Positions 63,225 to 64,000 of a stretch of 64,000 bases of DNA are shown piece by piece. Within the stretch, counting starts at the first letter, position 1, and every line of letters begins with the position of its first letter. Source of the DNA: Gammaproteobacteria bacterium HGW-Gammaproteobacteria-2. Its GTDB lineage: Bacteria > Pseudomonadota > Gammaproteobacteria > Xanthomonadales > Xanthomonadaceae. The DNA lies in NCBI GenBank assembly GCA_002840015.1, contig PGZE01000031.1:1-64000 (forward strand), read 5' to 3'. The translations under genes were made by a program, and so were the position numbers. Below the pieces are notes generated by a model, which did not search any database, was not told the origin of the DNA, and saw nothing but the letters and a program-made list of their open reading frames with translations.

Positions 63225-64000
63225 GTGGCAAACATAGAGAAATCACGTGGCCGCATTGTGACGGCCGAGCAGGTTGAGTTGCGCAGGAGTTGTCTTTCGG
63301 TGGCTTGCGCGATTGCGCTGTACGCGGGTGGTGCCGGCGCACAGGAGTCATCAGTTGCACTGACGTCTGGTGCGGCAGCAGTGGCTGCCGGTGCGCAGAC
63401 CATTGGCGCGGCGCAGGATGAGGCCGATGATACTGCGCAACTGGATGCGGTGGGCAAGAAAGCCAAATCCAAAGCGAGGAAAGATGATCGCGACGCAAAC
63501 GCGACTACCTTGGATGAAGTTCGTGTTACCGGTATCCGCCATTCGGTTGCCAAGTCGCTGGAGCTCAAGCGCGAGTCCAACTCCATCGTCGAAGTGATCT
63601 CCGCTGAAGACATCGGCAAATTGCCCGATACCAGCATTGCCGAATCGCTGGCGCGGGTGCCCGGTCTGGCGGCGCAGCGCACCGATGGCCGTGCGCAGCA
63701 GATCGCGATTCGCGGCCTGTCGCCCGATTTCGCCGGCACCTTGCTCAATGGCCGTGAACAGACCAGCGCCGGCGACAACCGCGGCGTCGAATTCGATCAA
63801 TACCCATCGGAATTGATCAACGGCGTGACCATCTACAAGACACCCGATGCGCTGCTGATCGGTCAGGGGCTTTCGGGTACGGTGGATCTGCACACCATTT
63901 CTCCGCTGGCGGTTGGCGAGCGGCGTGTGGTGGTCAACGCGCGCGGCGAGAATACCTCGTTCGGCAAGCTCAACGACGGCTCGGATTCCACTGGATTCCG
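63225..64000 (+). CDS. TonB-dependent receptor, N-terminal part (3' end outside window)
   Basis: GGGAGGGGATC before GTG 63225 starts a frame open to the window end (258 codons). An atypical long leader (AIALYAGGAGAQESS, then an alanine- and lysine-rich linker to about residue 95) precedes the TonB box-like TLDEVRVTGIRHSVAKSLEL and plug domain. The plug blocks SNSIVEVISAEDIGKLPDTS, ESLARVPGLAAQR, GRAQQIAIRGLSPDF and EFDQYPSELINGVTIYKTPD are typical of carbohydrate-type receptors of Xanthomonadales and Caulobacter. With the LacI regulator it predicts uptake of a sugar or oligosaccharide. Confidence 0.9.
   Translation, partial: MANIEKSRGRIVTAEQVELRRSCLSVACAIALYAGGAGAQESSVALTSGAAAVAAGAQTIGAAQDEADDTAQLDAVGKKAKSKARKDDRDANATTLDEVRVTGIRHSVAKSLELKRESNSIVEVISAEDIGKLPDTSIAESLARVPGLAAQRTDGRAQQIAIRGLSPDFAGTLLNGREQTSAGDNRGVEFDQYPSELINGVTIYKTPDALLIGQGLSGTVDLHTISPLAVGERRVVVNARGENTSFGKLNDGSDSTGF

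Noticed and set aside
1-64000. CRISPR arrays, tRNA or rRNA genes, prophage or insertion sequences
   Set aside because: No regularly spaced repeats, cloverleaf-like sequences, rRNA segments, integrase or transposase genes were seen on either strand.

Overview
The window is chromosomal DNA of a gammaproteobacterium, most likely of the order Lysobacterales/Xanthomonadales (Rhodanobacteraceae-like). This placement is an inference from gene content: a class II DAHP synthase, a TolC-type outer-membrane gene beside a pcm-like methyltransferase, hppD divergent from a MarR regulator, a split glycine dehydrogenase subunit (gcvPB), and a TonB receptor with the N-terminal signature typical of that order divergent from a LacI regulator. 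No rRNA, tRNA, CRISPR array, insertion sequence or prophage was recognised.

Layout. 1-14056: the end of tuf followed by the S10, spc and alpha ribosomal protein operons (rpsJ to rplQ, with secY and rpoA) in standard order. 14057-18980: dsbB, class II DAHP synthase, an M19 dipeptidase and a lipoprotein alpha/beta hydrolase, with two hairpin-ended non-coding repeat elements between them. 19022-23653: a PAS-GGDEF protein, gcvPB, dgkA, a TerC-family protein and ispB. 23793-41001: a complete hydrogen-oxidation locus, made of a small cytochrome c and HupE-type permease, an FNR-like regulator with three candidate FNR-type boxes, a Hyb-type (group 1c) [NiFe] hydrogenase hybOABC, and a full set of maturation genes (hybD, two hypC, hybE, hupK-like, hypABFDE, hoxX). 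41027-51419: a threonine-synthase-like gene, marR/hppD, tolC/pcm, and a TetR-controlled RND efflux pump. 51597-56216: accessory and degraded genes (an AbrB/PIN pair, small membrane proteins, AHSA1-like, DUF1761, AraC, VOC, one nonsense-broken gene). 56463-64000: two amidohydrolases, AMP nucleosidase, a small lipoprotein, REP-like repeats, then a LacI / SGNH hydrolase / TonB-receptor locus running off the end.

How the genes work together. The hydrogenase locus is self-contained. The regulator has a four-cysteine N-terminus and an E-x-x-S-R recognition helix. A perfect TTGAT-N4-ATCAA box lies in front of its own gene. One 14-bp TTGAC-N4-GTCAT variant occurs in the same orientation ahead of both the cytochrome c/hupE operon and hybO. 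This predicts low-oxygen control of H2 uptake, nickel import and electron transfer. The enzyme has the ordinary proximal-cluster motif, not the six-cysteine oxygen-tolerant form, yet the locus carries hoxX, the aerobic CO-ligand maturation gene.

The most unexpected observation is that five otherwise well-conserved genes (rplW, rplN, ispB, hppD and a YqaE/Pmp3-like gene) each lack an internal conserved block, about 37-42 nt in four cases and about 80 nt in ispB. Several of these genes are normally essential, so assembly or consensus error is the leading explanation and read-level checking is needed before any biological reading.
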